Source: Pseudomonas sp. ANT_H4 (GTDB lineage: Bacteria; Pseudomonadota; Gammaproteobacteria; Pseudomonadales; Pseudomonadaceae). Taken from it: 64,000 nt of DNA. The DNA lies in contig NZ_VOBG01000001.1 of the NCBI RefSeq assembly GCF_008369295.1, positions 310,001 to 374,000 on the forward strand, in the 5' to 3' direction. The notes under the pieces are model-generated. The model was not told the origin of the DNA. It was given only the letters and a program-made list of their open reading frames with translations, and made no database searches. Made by a program: the position numbers and the translations under genes. This document shows positions 19,369-30,572 of the stretch, in pieces (the stretch's first letter is position 1; the number at the start of each line of letters is the position of its first letter).

Positions 19369-20092
19369 AATTTCTGCCCTGCATAAGTATTACGGCGATC
19401 ACCATGTGCTCAAGGGTATCGACCTGACGATCGAAGAAGGCCAGGTGGTCGCGATCATCGGCCGCAGCGGCTCGGGAAAATCCACTTTGCTGCGCACCCT
19501 CAACGGCCTGGAGTCGATCAACGATGGCGTGATCGAGGTCGATGGCGAATACCTCGACGCCGCCCGTGCCGACCTGCGCAGCCTGCGGCAGAAAGTCGGC
19601 ATGGTATTCCAGCAGTTCAACCTGTTCCCCCATCTGACGGTGGGTGAAAACGTCATGCTCGCGCCGCAGGTGGTGCAGAAAGTGCCCAAGGCCAAGGCCG
19701 CACAGCTGGCGAGGCAGATGCTGGAACGGGTTGGGTTGGGGGAGAAGTTCGATGCTTTCCCCGATCGCCTGTCCGGCGGCCAGCAACAGCGTGTGGCCAT
19801 CGCCCGTGCGCTGGCAATGTCGCCCAAGGTGTTGCTGTGCGACGAAATCACCTCGGCGCTGGACCCGGAGCTGGTCAACGAAGTGCTCAGCGTGGTCCGC
19901 CAACTGGCCAAGGACGGCATGACCCTGATCATGGTCACCCACGAGATGCGTTTTGCCCGGGAGGTGGGTGACAAACTGGTGTTCATGCACCAGGGCAAGG
20001 TGCACGAAGTCGGCGACCCGAAGGTGCTGTTTGCCAACCCGCAGACAGCTGAACTGGCCAACTTCATCGGTTCGGTGGAAGAGCCGGGCTGA
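19355..20092 (+). CDS. Amino-acid ABC importer ATPase
   Basis: A 245-residue GlnQ/HisP-type ATPase with Walker A GRSGSGKST, Q-loop VFQQFNLFPHLTV, signature LSGGQQQRVAIARAL, Walker B VLLCDEITSALDPE and H-loop MVTHEM. The start ATG (MPLLRISALHKYYG) overlaps the permease stop by 14 bases. One small departure is Ile for Pro after the Walker B Glu (DEITSALD rather than DEPTSALD). It completes a self-contained importer: binding protein, two permeases, ATPase. Confidence 0.94.
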   Translation: MPLLRISALHKYYGDHHVLKGIDLTIEEGQVVAIIGRSGSGKSTLLRTLNGLESINDGVIEVDGEYLDAARADLRSLRQKVGMVFQQFNLFPHLTVGENVMLAPQVVQKVPKAKAAQLARQMLERVGLGEKFDAFPDRLSGGQQQRVAIARALAMSPKVLLCDEITSALDPELVNEVLSVVRQLAKDGMTLIMVTHEMRFAREVGDKLVFMHQGKVHEVGDPKVLFANPQTAELANFIGSVEEPG

Positions 20093-20180
20093 CCAGCTCA
20101 AAATTCCCCAGGCACTACGCGTTGGCGTCAGCGTTTGATCGTGGCACGATGGCGAGGTTATCGACCGAGATCCCCTACCC

Positions 20181-21683
20181 ATGCCGCAATCCCAAGCCAA
20201 GAATCTGTCCCTGATCGCCGCCATCGACCTGGGCTCCAACAGCTTTCACATGGTCGTGGCCAAGGCCCAGAACGGCGAGATCCGTATCCTTGAGCGGCTC
20301 GGTGAAAAGGTGCAACTGGCTGCCGGGATCGACGAAGAGCGCAAGCTCAACGAAGAATCCATGCAGCGCGGGCTCGATTGCCTCAAGCGCTTTGCCCAAC
20401 TGATCAACGGCATGCCTCCGGGCGCCGTGCGAATTGTCGGCACCAACGCCCTCAGGGAAGCCCGTAACCGTGGCGAATTCATCCGTCGCGCCGAAGAAAT
20501 CCTGGGGCATCCGGTAGAAGTCATTTCTGGTCGTGAAGAAGCACGCCTGATTTACCTCGGCGTGTCCCACACCCTGGCCGACACCCCTGGCAAGCGCCTG
20601 GTGGCAGACATCGGCGGCGGCAGTACCGAGTTCATCATCGGCCAACGCTTTGAACCCTTGCTGCGCGAAAGCCTGCAGATGGGTTGCGTCAGCTACACCC
20701 AGCGTTATTTCAAGGATGGCAAGATCACCCCGGCCCGCTATGCCCAGGCGTATACGGCGGCGCGGCTGGAGATCATGAGCATCGAACATGCCCTGCATCG
20801 CCTGACCTGGGGTGAAGCCATCGGCTCATCCGGCACCGTCCGCGCCATTGGCCTGGCCCTGAAGGCCGGCGGCCACGGCACCGGCGAGGTCAATGCCGAA
20901 GGCCTGGCCTGGCTCAAGCGCAAGATTTTCAAATTGGGCGACGCCGAAAAAATCGACTTCGACGGCATCAAGCCTGACCGCAGGGCGATCTTCCCCGCCG
21001 GCCTGGCGATCCTCGAAGCGATTTTCGACGCCCTTGAACTGCAACGCATGGATCACTGTGATGGCGCCCTGCGCGAAGGCGTGCTCTACGACCTGCTGGG
21101 CCGCCATCACCACGAAGACGTCCGTGAACGCACCCTGGGCTCCCTGATGGAGCGCTACCACGTCGACCTCAAACAAGCGGAGCGAGTCGAGCGCAAGGCG
21201 CTGCATGCCTTCGACCAGGTGGCCGAGGATTGGGACCTGGCAGACGGCGTCTGGCGTGAATTGCTGGGCTGGGCGGCCAAGGTCCATGAAGTGGGCCTGG
21301 ACATCGCCCACTATCATTACCACAAGCACGGCGCCTACCTGATCGAACACTCGGACCTGGCCGGTTTCTCCCGGGAAGACCAGCAAATGCTTGCGCTCCT
21401 GGTACGCGGCCATCGCCGCAATATCCCCAAGGACAAGTTCGCCGAGTTCGGTGCCGAGGGCATCAAGCTGATTCGCCTGTGCGCCCTGCTGCGGTTTGCA
21501 ATTTTGTTCCACCACATTCGTGGCACCCAGGAAATGCCTCAGGTCACCTTGCGCGCGCACGGTGACAACCTCGATGTGGTGTTCCCGAAAAACTGGCTGA
21601 ACGAAAACCAACTGACCCAGGCGGATTTCGCCCAGGAAGCGGAGTGGCTGACGCGGGTTGGGTTTAGCCTGAACGTGCGTTGA
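20181..21683 (+). CDS. ppx: Exopolyphosphatase
   Basis: A 500-residue Ppx/GppA phosphatase that removes terminal phosphate from polyphosphate. It shows [15 protein letters not shown] (about 13-27), [24 protein letters not shown] and the phosphate loop [14 protein letters not shown] (about 140-153), followed by a C-terminal HD-like helical domain (about 310-500). It is convergent with ppk, its biosynthetic counterpart, across a bidirectional terminator. Confidence 0.95.
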   Translation: MPQSQAKNLSLIAAIDLGSNSFHMVVAKAQNGEIRILERLGEKVQLAAGIDEERKLNEESMQRGLDCLKRFAQLINGMPPGAVRIVGTNALREARNRGEFIRRAEEILGHPVEVISGREEARLIYLGVSHTLADTPGKRLVADIGGGSTEFIIGQRFEPLLRESLQMGCVSYTQRYFKDGKITPARYAQAYTAARLEIMSIEHALHRLTWGEAIGSSGTVRAIGLALKAGGHGTGEVNAEGLAWLKRKIFKLGDAEKIDFDGIKPDRRAIFPAGLAILEAIFDALELQRMDHCDGALREGVLYDLLGRHHHEDVRERTLGSLMERYHVDLKQAERVERKALHAFDQVAEDWDLADGVWRELLGWAAKVHEVGLDIAHYHYHKHGAYLIEHSDLAGFSREDQQMLALLVRGHRRNIPKDKFAEFGAEGIKLIRLCALLRFAILFHHIRGTQEMPQVTLRAHGDNLDVVFPKNWLNENQLTQADFAQEAEWLTRVGFSLNVR

Positions 21684-21685
21684 TC

Positions 21686-21714
21686 TGTGGCGAGGGGCTT
21701 GCTCCCTCGCCACA
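21686..21714. repeat. REP-type palindrome
   Basis: TGTGGCGAGGG-GCTTGCT-CCCTCGCCACA is a perfect 11-bp inverted repeat two bases after the ppx stop. Confidence 0.7.
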
Positions 21715-21736
21715 TTGAGAGTTACCCGCCCCAATC

Positions 21737-21767
21737 AAAAACGGCCCTCGCAAGGGCCGTTTTTTGT
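21737..21767. terminator. Bidirectional terminator between ppx and ppk
   Basis: The stem ACGGCCCT/AGGGCCGT is flanked by AAAAA on the left and TTTTTT on the right, serving both convergent genes. Confidence 0.85.
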
Positions 21768-21783
21768 CAGGCTTAAAAGAGTC

Positions 21784-24009
21784 TCAACGAACGTTCAACA
21801 CCGGGCTGCCCAACCGCTCCAGCAACGTCGCCTGGGCGCTGCGTGGGTTCTGGTTGCCGGTTGGCGTGTTGCGCACGTAGCGACCGTCCGACTGCAGGCT
21901 CCAGCTGTGGGTGTTATCGGTGAGATAACTCTCCAGTTCCTTCTTAACCCGCATGATCAGCTTCTTGCCTTCCACCGGGAAGCAAGTCTCCACACGTTTG
22001 TCGAGGTTGCGCTCCATCCAGTCGGCACTGGAGAGGAACATCTGCTCCTCGCCGCCGTTGAGAAAGTAGAACACCCGCGTGTGCTCCAGGAAGCGGCCGA
22101 TGATCGAGCGCACATGGATGTTATGGGAGACCCCGGCGATGCCCGGCCGCAGGCAGCACATGCCACGCACCACCAAGTCGATGCGCACGCCAGACTGGCT
22201 TGCCTTGTACAGCGCGCGGATGATTTTCGGATCAGTCAGCGAGTTGAACTTGGCGATGATGTGTGCCGACTTGCCGTCGAGGGCGAACTGGGTTTCCCGG
22301 GCAATCATGTCGAGCATGCCCTTTTTCAGGGTGAACGGCGCGTGCAGCAGCTTCTTCATGCGCAACGTCTTGCCCATGCCGATCAACTGGCTGAACAGTT
22401 TGCCGACGTCTTCGCACAATGCATCGTCGGAGGTCAGCAGGCTGTAGTCGGTGTAGAGTTTGGCGTTACCAGCGTGGTAGTTACCGGTGCCCAAGTGGGC
22501 GTAACGCACGATTTCGCCGGCTTCACGACGCAGGATCAGCATCATCTTGGCGTGGGTCTTGAAGCCGACCACGCCGTAGATCACCACCGCACCGGCCGCT
22601 TGCAGACGGCTGGCCAGTTGCAGGTTGGATTCTTCATCGAAGCGCGCGCGCAATTCGATCACTACAGTGACTTCCTTGCCGTTACGCGCGGCGTCCACCA
22701 GCGCATCGACGATTTCCGAGTTGGCGCCGCTGCGATACAGGGTCTGGCGCACCGCCAACACATGCGGGTCCTTGGCAGCCTGGCGCAGCAAGTCGACCAC
22801 CGGGGTGAACGACTCAAAGGGGTGCAGCAGCAAGATGTCTTGCTTGCTGACCATGCTGAAAATGTTCTCGCTGTTTTGCAGCAGTTTCGGGATCTGCGGG
22901 GTAAAGGGGATGTATTGCAGCTCCGGATGGCTGTCCAGGCTGGTGATGCTGAACAGGCGCGTCAGGTTCACCGGGCCGTTGACCTGGTACAACTCGGTCT
23001 CGGCGAGGTTGAACTGCTTGAGCAAATAGTCGGACAGGTGCTTGGGGCAGGTGTCCACCACTTCCAGGCGCACTGCATCGCCGTAGCGACGGGAGAACAA
23101 TTCGCCGCGCAAGGCGCGGGCCAGGTCTTCGACGTCTTCGGTGTCTACCGCAAGGTCCGCGTTACGGGTCAGGCGGAACTGGTAGCAGCCCTTGACCTTC
23201 ATGCCCTGGAACAGGTCATCGGCGTGGGCGTGGATCATCGATGAAAGGAACACATAGTTATCGCCAGCACCCCCAACCTCTTCGGGCACCTTGATGATTC
23301 GCGGCAACAGACGCGGTGCCGGAATGATCGCCAGGCCCGAATCGCGACCGAAGGCGTCGATACCTTCCAACTCAACAATGAAGTTCAGGCTCTTGTTCAC
23401 CAGCAGCGGGAACGGGTGCGTCGGGTCCAGGCCGATCGGGGTGATGATCGGTGAGATCTCGTCACGGAAATAGCGACGCACCCAAGTCTTGAGCTTGACG
23501 GTCCAGTTGCGGCGACGAATGAAGCGGACCTGATGTTTTTCCAGTTCCGGCAACAGGATGTCGTTGAGGATGGCGTATTGACGATCAACATGACCATGCA
23601 CCAACTCGCTGATGCGGGCCAAGGCCTGGTGCGGTTGCAGGCCATCGGCACCGGCCTGTTCGCGGGCGAAGGTGATCTGTTTCTTGAGGCCAGCGACACG
23701 AATCTCGAAGAACTCGTCCAGGTTGCTGGAGAAAATCAGCAGGAACTTCAGTCGCTCCAGCAGCGGGTAGGACTCATCCAGCGCCTGTTCCAGCACGCGA
23801 ATGTTGAATTGCAGTTGCGACAGCTCGCGATGGATGTAGAGGCTGCTGTCATCCAGGTTCGGAATCACGATCGCAGGCGCCACCACCACCGGCGGTTCCG
23901 CGATCACGGCAGGCGGCGCGGGCTCCAGTACCGACGGGGTTTCGGCAACTGGTTCGACCACCGGGTGAGCGTCTTTTACGGCAACTTCTGTGAGTCCTTC
24001 GGTATTCAT
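21784..24009 (-). CDS. ppk: Polyphosphate kinase 1
   Basis: A 741-residue PPK1 that polymerises ATP gamma-phosphate into polyphosphate at the inner membrane. A variable, Pro/Val-rich N-terminus of about 50 residues precedes the canonical [19 protein letters not shown]. The autophosphorylated His lies in [11 protein letters not shown] (about residue 485), with the nearby [19 protein letters not shown]. It starts 18 bp after hemB on the same strand, so hemB-ppk is probably one operon. Confidence 0.95.
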   Translation of the reverse strand: MNTEGLTEVAVKDAHPVVEPVAETPSVLEPAPPAVIAEPPVVVAPAIVIPNLDDSSLYIHRELSQLQFNIRVLEQALDESYPLLERLKFLLIFSSNLDEFFEIRVAGLKKQITFAREQAGADGLQPHQALARISELVHGHVDRQYAILNDILLPELEKHQVRFIRRRNWTVKLKTWVRRYFRDEISPIITPIGLDPTHPFPLLVNKSLNFIVELEGIDAFGRDSGLAIIPAPRLLPRIIKVPEEVGGAGDNYVFLSSMIHAHADDLFQGMKVKGCYQFRLTRNADLAVDTEDVEDLARALRGELFSRRYGDAVRLEVVDTCPKHLSDYLLKQFNLAETELYQVNGPVNLTRLFSITSLDSHPELQYIPFTPQIPKLLQNSENIFSMVSKQDILLLHPFESFTPVVDLLRQAAKDPHVLAVRQTLYRSGANSEIVDALVDAARNGKEVTVVIELRARFDEESNLQLASRLQAAGAVVIYGVVGFKTHAKMMLILRREAGEIVRYAHLGTGNYHAGNAKLYTDYSLLTSDDALCEDVGKLFSQLIGMGKTLRMKKLLHAPFTLKKGMLDMIARETQFALDGKSAHIIAKFNSLTDPKIIRALYKASQSGVRIDLVVRGMCCLRPGIAGVSHNIHVRSIIGRFLEHTRVFYFLNGGEEQMFLSSADWMERNLDKRVETCFPVEGKKLIMRVKKELESYLTDNTHSWSLQSDGRYVRNTPTGNQNPRSAQATLLERLGSPVLNVR

Positions 24010-24027
24010 CGAGTGTTCCTGTGAGGG

Positions 24028-25167
<1,140 letters not shown>

Positions 25168-25248
25168 TCACTTCGTGACACATCTCGATACTTTCATGAA
25201 TGTTCACGAAGGCGTAGGCTGCGCGTTCATTTCGCTAGCACCCAGACA

Positions 25249-25896
25249 ATGCTCCAACAACTTCTGCATGACTTCGGCTATTTTGCCCTCTTCCTAGGCA
25301 CGTTCTTCGAAGGCGAAACCATCTTGGTGCTCGCAGGCTTCCTGGCGTTCCGCGGATACATGGATATCAACCTGGTGGTGGTCATTGCCTTTTGCGGCAG
25401 CTACGCCGGCGACCAGCTGTGGTATTTCCTGGGGCGCAAGCATGGCCGCAAACTGCTGGCACGCAAGCCGCGCTGGCAACTGCTGGGTGACAAGGCGCTG
25501 GAGCATATCCGCAGGCATCCGGACATTTGGGTGCTGAGTTTCCGTTTTGTCTACGGCCTGCGCACCGTCATGCCGGTGGCCATCGGTCTGTCGGGCTATC
25601 CGCCGGGACGTTACCTGCTGCTTAACGGCATCGGTGCGGCGATCTGGGCGACTGCGCTGGGCGCTGCGGCCTACCACTTCGGCGCGGTACTTGAAGGCAT
25701 GCTGGGCAGCGTCAAGAAATACGAACTGTGGGTGCTGGGCGCCTTGCTGGTACTGGGCCTGGGCCTGTGGATCCGTCGCCGCATCAAGAACGCCCGCCTG
25801 ATCCGGGAAGCCTGCGCTGCCGAAAAGGTTCGCCTGGCAGAAGAACAGTTGAGCGAACCGCAAACATCCAACACGCCTAAGACGCCAGTCGAGTAA
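25249..25896 (+). CDS. DedA family membrane protein
   Basis: A 215-residue inner-membrane protein of the DedA/VTT superfamily, with about five helices, re-entrant loops and the signatures GTFFEGETILVLAGFLA, GDQLWYFLGRKHGRK and FRFVYGLRTVMPVAIG. Some relatives flip undecaprenyl phosphate or phospholipid. ATG at 25249 gives the usual start (MLQQLLHDFGYFAL); the 58-codon upstream extension is Arg/Cys-rich noise. The C-terminal tail (about 190-215) is charged and cytoplasmic. The end overlaps the convergent desaturase-like gene by 20 bases. Confidence 0.88.
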   Translation: MLQQLLHDFGYFALFLGTFFEGETILVLAGFLAFRGYMDINLVVVIAFCGSYAGDQLWYFLGRKHGRKLLARKPRWQLLGDKALEHIRRHPDIWVLSFRFVYGLRTVMPVAIGLSGYPPGRYLLLNGIGAAIWATALGAAAYHFGAVLEGMLGSVKKYELWVLGALLVLGLGLWIRRRIKNARLIREACAAEKVRLAEEQLSEPQTSNTPKTPVE

Positions 25897-27112
25897 GCCG
25901 GTCTCTGCAACAGTAGAGGCCGATGACGCTAAGCAAGCTGTAGCTGAGCAGCCCCAGCCAGCTCAGCGAACTGGCCGGCCATAGCCCGACCAGCGGCGCC
26001 AGCCACACCAACGGCACGTTCAGCGCCAGTCGCACAAGCTCAGCCTTCAATGCCCATGGGCGATTCTCCAAAGCCACGCCCAGCGTAAACAACCCCAATG
26101 CCATCGCGCTCCAGCCCAATACCAGGGCCGCAGTCGGCATTGCTTCGCCAAAATTCATCAGATAGCTGCCAAATCCTACATAAGCGGCGAATTGCAGGGC
26201 GACATAAATCTGCTGGCGCGCATCCAACGGCACCTCGAATTTGCGGAACTGGCTCAGGTCCGGCTTGGCCAGCGGGTACTTGGCCTTCACGTCCGCCGGG
26301 CGCCAACCGGTGCGCATGAACCAGATGCGTAGCTTGTCCCACCTACTTTCGGTGCGCCGGGCATCGCTCCACAGCTGTGCATAAAACTGCAGGTTAGCCC
26401 ACAGCGGGTTCCAACTGGCCAGCGGCGTGGTCACGCCAAAGATGACCGGCTCGTTTTCGTCTTCCTCCTGGAAGGAGCCAAACAGCCGGTCCCAAATAAT
26501 GAACACACCGCCGTAGTTGCGATCCATGTAGAGAGCGTTCTGCGCATGGTGAGCCCGATGATTGGACGGCGTGACGAAAAACCACTCGAACCAGCCAAGC
26601 TTGGGCACATGGCGGGTGTGGACCCAGAATTGATACAGCAGGTTGAGGGACGCTACGCTGATAAATACCACCAGCGGCACGCCGAGCACGGTCAGCGGCA
26701 GGTAGAAGATCCAGCTCAGCAGAAAGCCGGTGCTGGTCTGGCGCAAGGCCGTGGTGAGGTTGTAATCCTCGCTCTGGTGATGCACCGAATGCGCGGCCCA
26801 GAGGATGTTGCGCTCGTGGCCACAGCGATGCAGCCAGTAGTAACAGAAGTCATAGAAGACAAAGGCAAATACCCACGTCCAGACGCTTTGGGCCGAGAGT
26901 TCGATGACTGCCAGGTGCTTGAGGGCAAACGCATAGGTCAACAGCCCCACACCTTTGGTCAGCAACCCCGTGGTGGTGGAAAGCACGCCGGTGCTGAGAC
27001 TGTTAATGGCGTCCGCCACCCGATAGTTGCGCTCACCGCGCCAACGGTCGGCCAGCAGCTCGACCACGATCAGCGCAATGAAAAACGGTACCGCGTAAGG
27101 AACGAAGTCCAT
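25877..27112 (-). CDS. Sterol desaturase/fatty acid hydroxylase superfamily membrane protein
   Basis: A 411-residue polytopic protein with the di-iron histidine boxes HRCGHE (about 98), HSVHHQSE (about 114) and NHRAHH (about 196). The last 110 residues form an extra set of membrane helices. The family hydroxylates or desaturates lipids using O2. The ATG at 27112 is preferred to a TTG two codons upstream. The substrate is unknown. Confidence 0.82.
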   Translation of the reverse strand: MDFVPYAVPFFIALIVVELLADRWRGERNYRVADAINSLSTGVLSTTTGLLTKGVGLLTYAFALKHLAVIELSAQSVWTWVFAFVFYDFCYYWLHRCGHERNILWAAHSVHHQSEDYNLTTALRQTSTGFLLSWIFYLPLTVLGVPLVVFISVASLNLLYQFWVHTRHVPKLGWFEWFFVTPSNHRAHHAQNALYMDRNYGGVFIIWDRLFGSFQEEDENEPVIFGVTTPLASWNPLWANLQFYAQLWSDARRTESRWDKLRIWFMRTGWRPADVKAKYPLAKPDLSQFRKFEVPLDARQQIYVALQFAAYVGFGSYLMNFGEAMPTAALVLGWSAMALGLFTLGVALENRPWALKAELVRLALNVPLVWLAPLVGLWPASSLSWLGLLSYSLLSVIGLYCCRDRLTRLAS

Positions 27113-27227
27113 GGGCAAGTCCGGTCAATTATTGTTACATCAAGATTAGGTGTAGCGGCTTGAGATCCCATTGGCAACGAGTGACAAATTAGTAGACATT
27201 TAACGCCATGAATCAGGAGAAATGCCC

Positions 27228-27893
27228 ATGAGCAAAAAGATTGCAGTGATCCTTTCCGGCTGTGGCGTGTACGACGGCGCTGAAATCCATGAAAGCGTAA
27301 TCACCCTGCTGCGCCTGGACCAACGCGGCGCTCAGGTGCAGTGCTTTGCACCCAATATTGCGCAGTTGCATGTGATCAACCATCTGACCGGCGAAGAAAT
27401 GCCCGAATCACGCAACGTGCTGGTGGAATCGGCGCGCATTGCCCGGGGCCAGGTGAAGGATATTCGAGAAGCCCGCGCCGAAGAGTTTGACGCGCTGATC
27501 GTGCCCGGCGGTTTTGGCGCGGCGAAAAACCTGTCGAACTTCGCTATTGAAGGCGCCGGGTGCAGCGTCAATCCGCAGGTGCTGGAACTGGCTGAAGCCT
27601 TTGCTGAAGCAGGCAAGCCGGTGGGGCTGATCTGCATCTCGCCGGCCTTGGCGGCGAAGATCTACGGCCCTGGCGTGATCTGCACCATCGGCAACGACGC
27701 CGACACAGCGGCGGCCATGGACAAGATGGGTGCGACTCACCAGGAATGTACCGTGGATGAGATTGTCGAAGACAAGGCCCGCAAACTGGTGAGCACCCCG
27801 GCTTACATGCTGGGGCAGAACATCAGTGAAGTGGCCTCAGGGATCAACAAACTGGTGGACCGCGTGCTGGAACTGACCCACGAGAACGATTAA
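27228..27893 (+). CDS. elbB: ElbB, DJ-1/PfpI-like glyoxalase
   Basis: A 221-residue class-I glutamine-amidotransferase-like protein, near the length of E. coli ElbB (217). It starts SKKIAVILSGCGVYDGAEIHE, with ALIVPGGFGAAKNLSNFA and the nucleophile-elbow-like LICISPAL. ElbB has glyoxalase activity and was first linked to isoprenoid synthesis. Of two ATGs six bases apart, the second lies at the better distance from AGGAG. Its stop overlaps the convergent YaiI gene by four bases. Confidence 0.9.
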   Translation: MSKKIAVILSGCGVYDGAEIHESVITLLRLDQRGAQVQCFAPNIAQLHVINHLTGEEMPESRNVLVESARIARGQVKDIREARAEEFDALIVPGGFGAAKNLSNFAIEGAGCSVNPQVLELAEAFAEAGKPVGLICISPALAAKIYGPGVICTIGNDADTAAAMDKMGATHQECTVDEIVEDKARKLVSTPAYMLGQNISEVASGINKLVDRVLELTHEND

Positions 27894-28345
27894 TCGGTGC
27901 GCATCAACCGGATCAAGATCCGGTCCAGGGCATTGGCGAAGGCTTGCTTCTCCCGTTCACCGTGAGGCGGCGGACCGCCGCCCATCTGGCCCTGCTCCCG
28001 CAGATCAGTGAACAGGTTGCGCACTGCCAGCCGCTCGCTCATGTTCTGCGGGCTGAACTCCTTGCCGCGAGGGTCGAGAGCAGTCACGCCGTTTTTCACC
28101 AGGCGATCCGCCAACGGCACATCGCTGCAAATCACCAGTTCACCAGGCACCGCGTGTTCCACCAGGTAATCATCGGCGGCGTCCGGGCCGATGGGCACGA
28201 CGATCAGCTTCACGCACGAAAAACTCGGCTTGATCTGGCTCTGTCCGGCCACCAACACCACTTCAAACTGGCGCTTGAGAGCGAATTTCACCACCTGATC
28301 CTTGGCCGCCCGAGGGCAGGCGTCGGCGTCGATCCAGACTCGCAT
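27890..28345 (-). CDS. YaiI/YqxD family protein (UPF0178)
   Basis: A 151-residue PIN-like protein with the acidic MRVWIDADACPRAAKD N-terminus, CSDVPLADRLV and the C-terminal MGGGPPPHGEREKQAFANALDR segment that define the family. It is probably a nuclease-fold protein; no activity is established. The start ATG at 28345 follows GGAAATACCC. It lies 16 bp downstream of the FTR1 fusion on the same strand and may be cotranscribed with it. Confidence 0.85.
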   Translation of the reverse strand: MRVWIDADACPRAAKDQVVKFALKRQFEVVLVAGQSQIKPSFSCVKLIVVPIGPDAADDYLVEHAVPGELVICSDVPLADRLVKNGVTALDPRGKEFSPQNMSERLAVRNLFTDLREQGQMGGGPPPHGEREKQAFANALDRILIRLMRTD

Positions 28346-28361
28346 GGGTATTTCCTTTTGA

Positions 28362-30257
28362 TCAGACCGTAGCCCGGCGCTTATCGGCCAGCCGACTGCG
28401 GCCATACAGCACCACAATCGCCAGAATTGCCACCGCCTGGGCACTCAGCGAATAGGCATCAGCGTGGATGCCCAGCCAGTCGAAGTCAAAGAACGCCACC
28501 GGCCGCGTGCCAAAGACACCGGCTTCCTGCAACGCCTTGACGCCATGCCCGGCGAACACCACCGACAGTGCGCACAGCAGCGCCGCGTTGATGCCAAAAA
28601 ACAGCGCCAGCGGCAGTTTTGCCGAACCGCGCAAAATCACCCATGCCAGGCCCATCAACAGCACCAGCGCCGTGGCGCCGCCTGCCAGTACCGCGTTGTG
28701 CCCGGAGGGACCTGCCTGCAGCCACAGGGTCTCGTAGAACAGAATCACTTCAAACAACTCACGGTAGACCGAGAAGAACGCCAGCACCGCAAAGCCAAAA
28801 CGCCCGCCGCCGCCCACCAGGCTGCTCTTGATATAGTCCTGCCAGGCCGCCGCGTGACGCCGGTCATGCATCCACACCCCGAGCCACAGCACCATGACGC
28901 TGGCAAACAGCGCCGTGCAGCCTTCCAGCAATTCGCGTTGGGCGCCGCTGACATCAATCACATACGCCGCCAACGCCCAGGTCGCCAAGCCAGCCACCAG
29001 CGCCAGGCCCCAACCAACGTTGACGCTGCGCACCGCCGATTGCTGGCCGGTGTTACGCAGGAATGCGAGGATCGCCGCCAGCACCAGAATCGCTTCCAAC
29101 CCTTCACGCAGCAGAATCAACAAGCCGGAGATATAGCTCAACGACCAGCTCAAGCCATCGCTGCCCAACAGGCCGGCAGATTCCGTGAGCTTGCCCTTGG
29201 CCACATCCAGGCGCTGCTGGACTTGCTCGATCGGCAACCCATCCTGCAACGACTGCCGATAGGCCATCAGGGCTTTTTCGGTGTCCTTGCGCACGTTGGC
29301 GTCGACGTTGTCCAGAGAGCTTTCAACCAGCTCGAACCCTTCCAGGTAGGCAGCCACCGACAGGTCATAGGCCTGTTCGTGTTCACCGTTGCGAAAGGCA
29401 GCAAGGCTCTTGTCCAGGGTGGTCGCGGTGTAATCAAGCAACTGCGCCGGGCCTCGCTTGACCTGAGGCGGCTGCGCCCGTTGCGCACGAAAGGTGACAG
29501 CCGCGTCCGGGCCTTCGGCGGCCAATACTTCGTTGGGGGTCTGTCGAGCCAGCTCGGCAAGGTTGAAGGATTTTTCGCTTTTCGCCGCAGCCGGGTTGGC
29601 GGTGAAGCCGGCGATGTAGGTGGCCAGGTCCCAGCGCTGGCGGTCGTCCAGTTGATCGGCGAAAGACGGCATGTCAGTGCCTTCGACCCCGAGACCAAGG
29701 GTGTTGTAGATCCCGTAGAGACTCAAGCGGTCCAGCCTCGCGGTATCACGCAGGTTGGCCGGTGGCGGCGTCATGCCAACGCCCGCAGGACCGTCGCCGG
29801 CGCCTGCATCGCCGTGGCACACCGAGCACTGCTGGGCGTACAACGGCGCGCCACGCGTCGGGTCTGGAGTGATGGCCGGGGCCTGGCTGACTTCATAGGC
29901 CACCGCCAGCTTCGCGCCCAATTGGCGAGCCTGATGGGCTACCGACTCACCCTCCTGATGCCCGTTCACGGCAGCAACCAGTTGATCAACGCCTTTCACC
30001 AGTTCAGCGCGTTCGGGCTTGTCCGGTAGTTCAGCGACAAGCCCCTGCAAAACGCCAAGAAATTCCACCTGTTCACGGTATTCAGAATCATCGATAACCT
30101 TGCCCGCCTCCACCGTCGGCGGGTAATCGGCGCCGATATAGTCCAGTAGATGCAGAGCCTGAGTGGCACCCTCTGCGGTTGCAGCCAACAGGTTGAAGCT
30201 GCACGACACCAACGCAGGCAGGAGCAACCAGGCGAGAAAACGGGAAGGGGCAGTCAT
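28362..30257 (-). CDS. Cytochrome c-FTR1 iron permease fusion
   Basis: A 631-residue fusion. It has a signal peptide (about 1-25), a periplasmic region with one class-I cytochrome c domain (heme motif CSVCH at about 144-148, possible axial Met196 in DMPSF), a helical linker to about 365, and a C-terminal FTR1 permease with seven helices. The permease carries the iron-binding REGLE at 384-388 and a second RELFE at 499-503. FTR1 proteins import iron, ferrous iron being oxidised on passage; the fused cytochrome could take the electron. No partner cupredoxin (P19/EfeO) lies nearby. Fur control is likely but no clear box was found. Confidence 0.88.
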   Translation of the reverse strand: MTAPSRFLAWLLLPALVSCSFNLLAATAEGATQALHLLDYIGADYPPTVEAGKVIDDSEYREQVEFLGVLQGLVAELPDKPERAELVKGVDQLVAAVNGHQEGESVAHQARQLGAKLAVAYEVSQAPAITPDPTRGAPLYAQQCSVCHGDAGAGDGPAGVGMTPPPANLRDTARLDRLSLYGIYNTLGLGVEGTDMPSFADQLDDRQRWDLATYIAGFTANPAAAKSEKSFNLAELARQTPNEVLAAEGPDAAVTFRAQRAQPPQVKRGPAQLLDYTATTLDKSLAAFRNGEHEQAYDLSVAAYLEGFELVESSLDNVDANVRKDTEKALMAYRQSLQDGLPIEQVQQRLDVAKGKLTESAGLLGSDGLSWSLSYISGLLILLREGLEAILVLAAILAFLRNTGQQSAVRSVNVGWGLALVAGLATWALAAYVIDVSGAQRELLEGCTALFASVMVLWLGVWMHDRRHAAAWQDYIKSSLVGGGGRFGFAVLAFFSVYRELFEVILFYETLWLQAGPSGHNAVLAGGATALVLLMGLAWVILRGSAKLPLALFFGINAALLCALSVVFAGHGVKALQEAGVFGTRPVAFFDFDWLGIHADAYSLSAQAVAILAIVVLYGRSRLADKRRATV

Positions 30258-30572
30258 GAATGATTCCCAAATGGAAATAAGAAGTAACACATTGTCGAGT
30301 GTTAGAAGGTTTGACTCAAGACGTTAGTGATTTGTCGGGGGCAATGACCCGTCATTGGGTCGATGTAGGTAGTGGCATTTTCGTTAAGCGATGGCACTGA
30401 AAAGCCATTGTTTTGCCAGTATAGGGACCTATAATGCGGCGCCTTCGTTATCGCGAAATGGCATTTTGCTCCTCTTTTATGAGGGATTTGTGGGATAGAG
30501 GCTTCTCCTGCGATTGGTTATTCGGCCCAACCAGCACATTAGGCCGATTACGCTCAGGGAAGCAGCACTCCA
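30258..30572. other. Divergent intergenic region, FTR1 fusion / lipoprotein operon
   Basis: A 315-bp gap holding the promoters of two divergent units. The one site that stands out is a TATAAT at 30430 with a TTGTTT 16 bases upstream, pointing to the lipoprotein operon. No clear Fur box was found on the FTR1 side. Confidence 0.45.
30408..30435 (+). promoter_or_regulatory. Sigma-70-type promoter for lipoprotein operon
   Basis: TTGTTT (30408-30413), a 16-base spacer and a perfect TATAAT (30430-30435). It would give a leader of about 130 bases before the first gene at 30573. Confidence 0.5.

Noticed and set aside
21715..23244. 509-codon + strand open frame antisense to ppk
   Set aside because: High-GC shadow of ppk: no ribosome site, His/Gln-rich composition and no recognisable domain.
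28464..30029. 521-codon + strand open frame antisense to the FTR1 fusion
   Set aside because: Mirror of a strongly coding minus-strand gene; composition (Gln, His, Arg, Ala) is typical of antisense frames.
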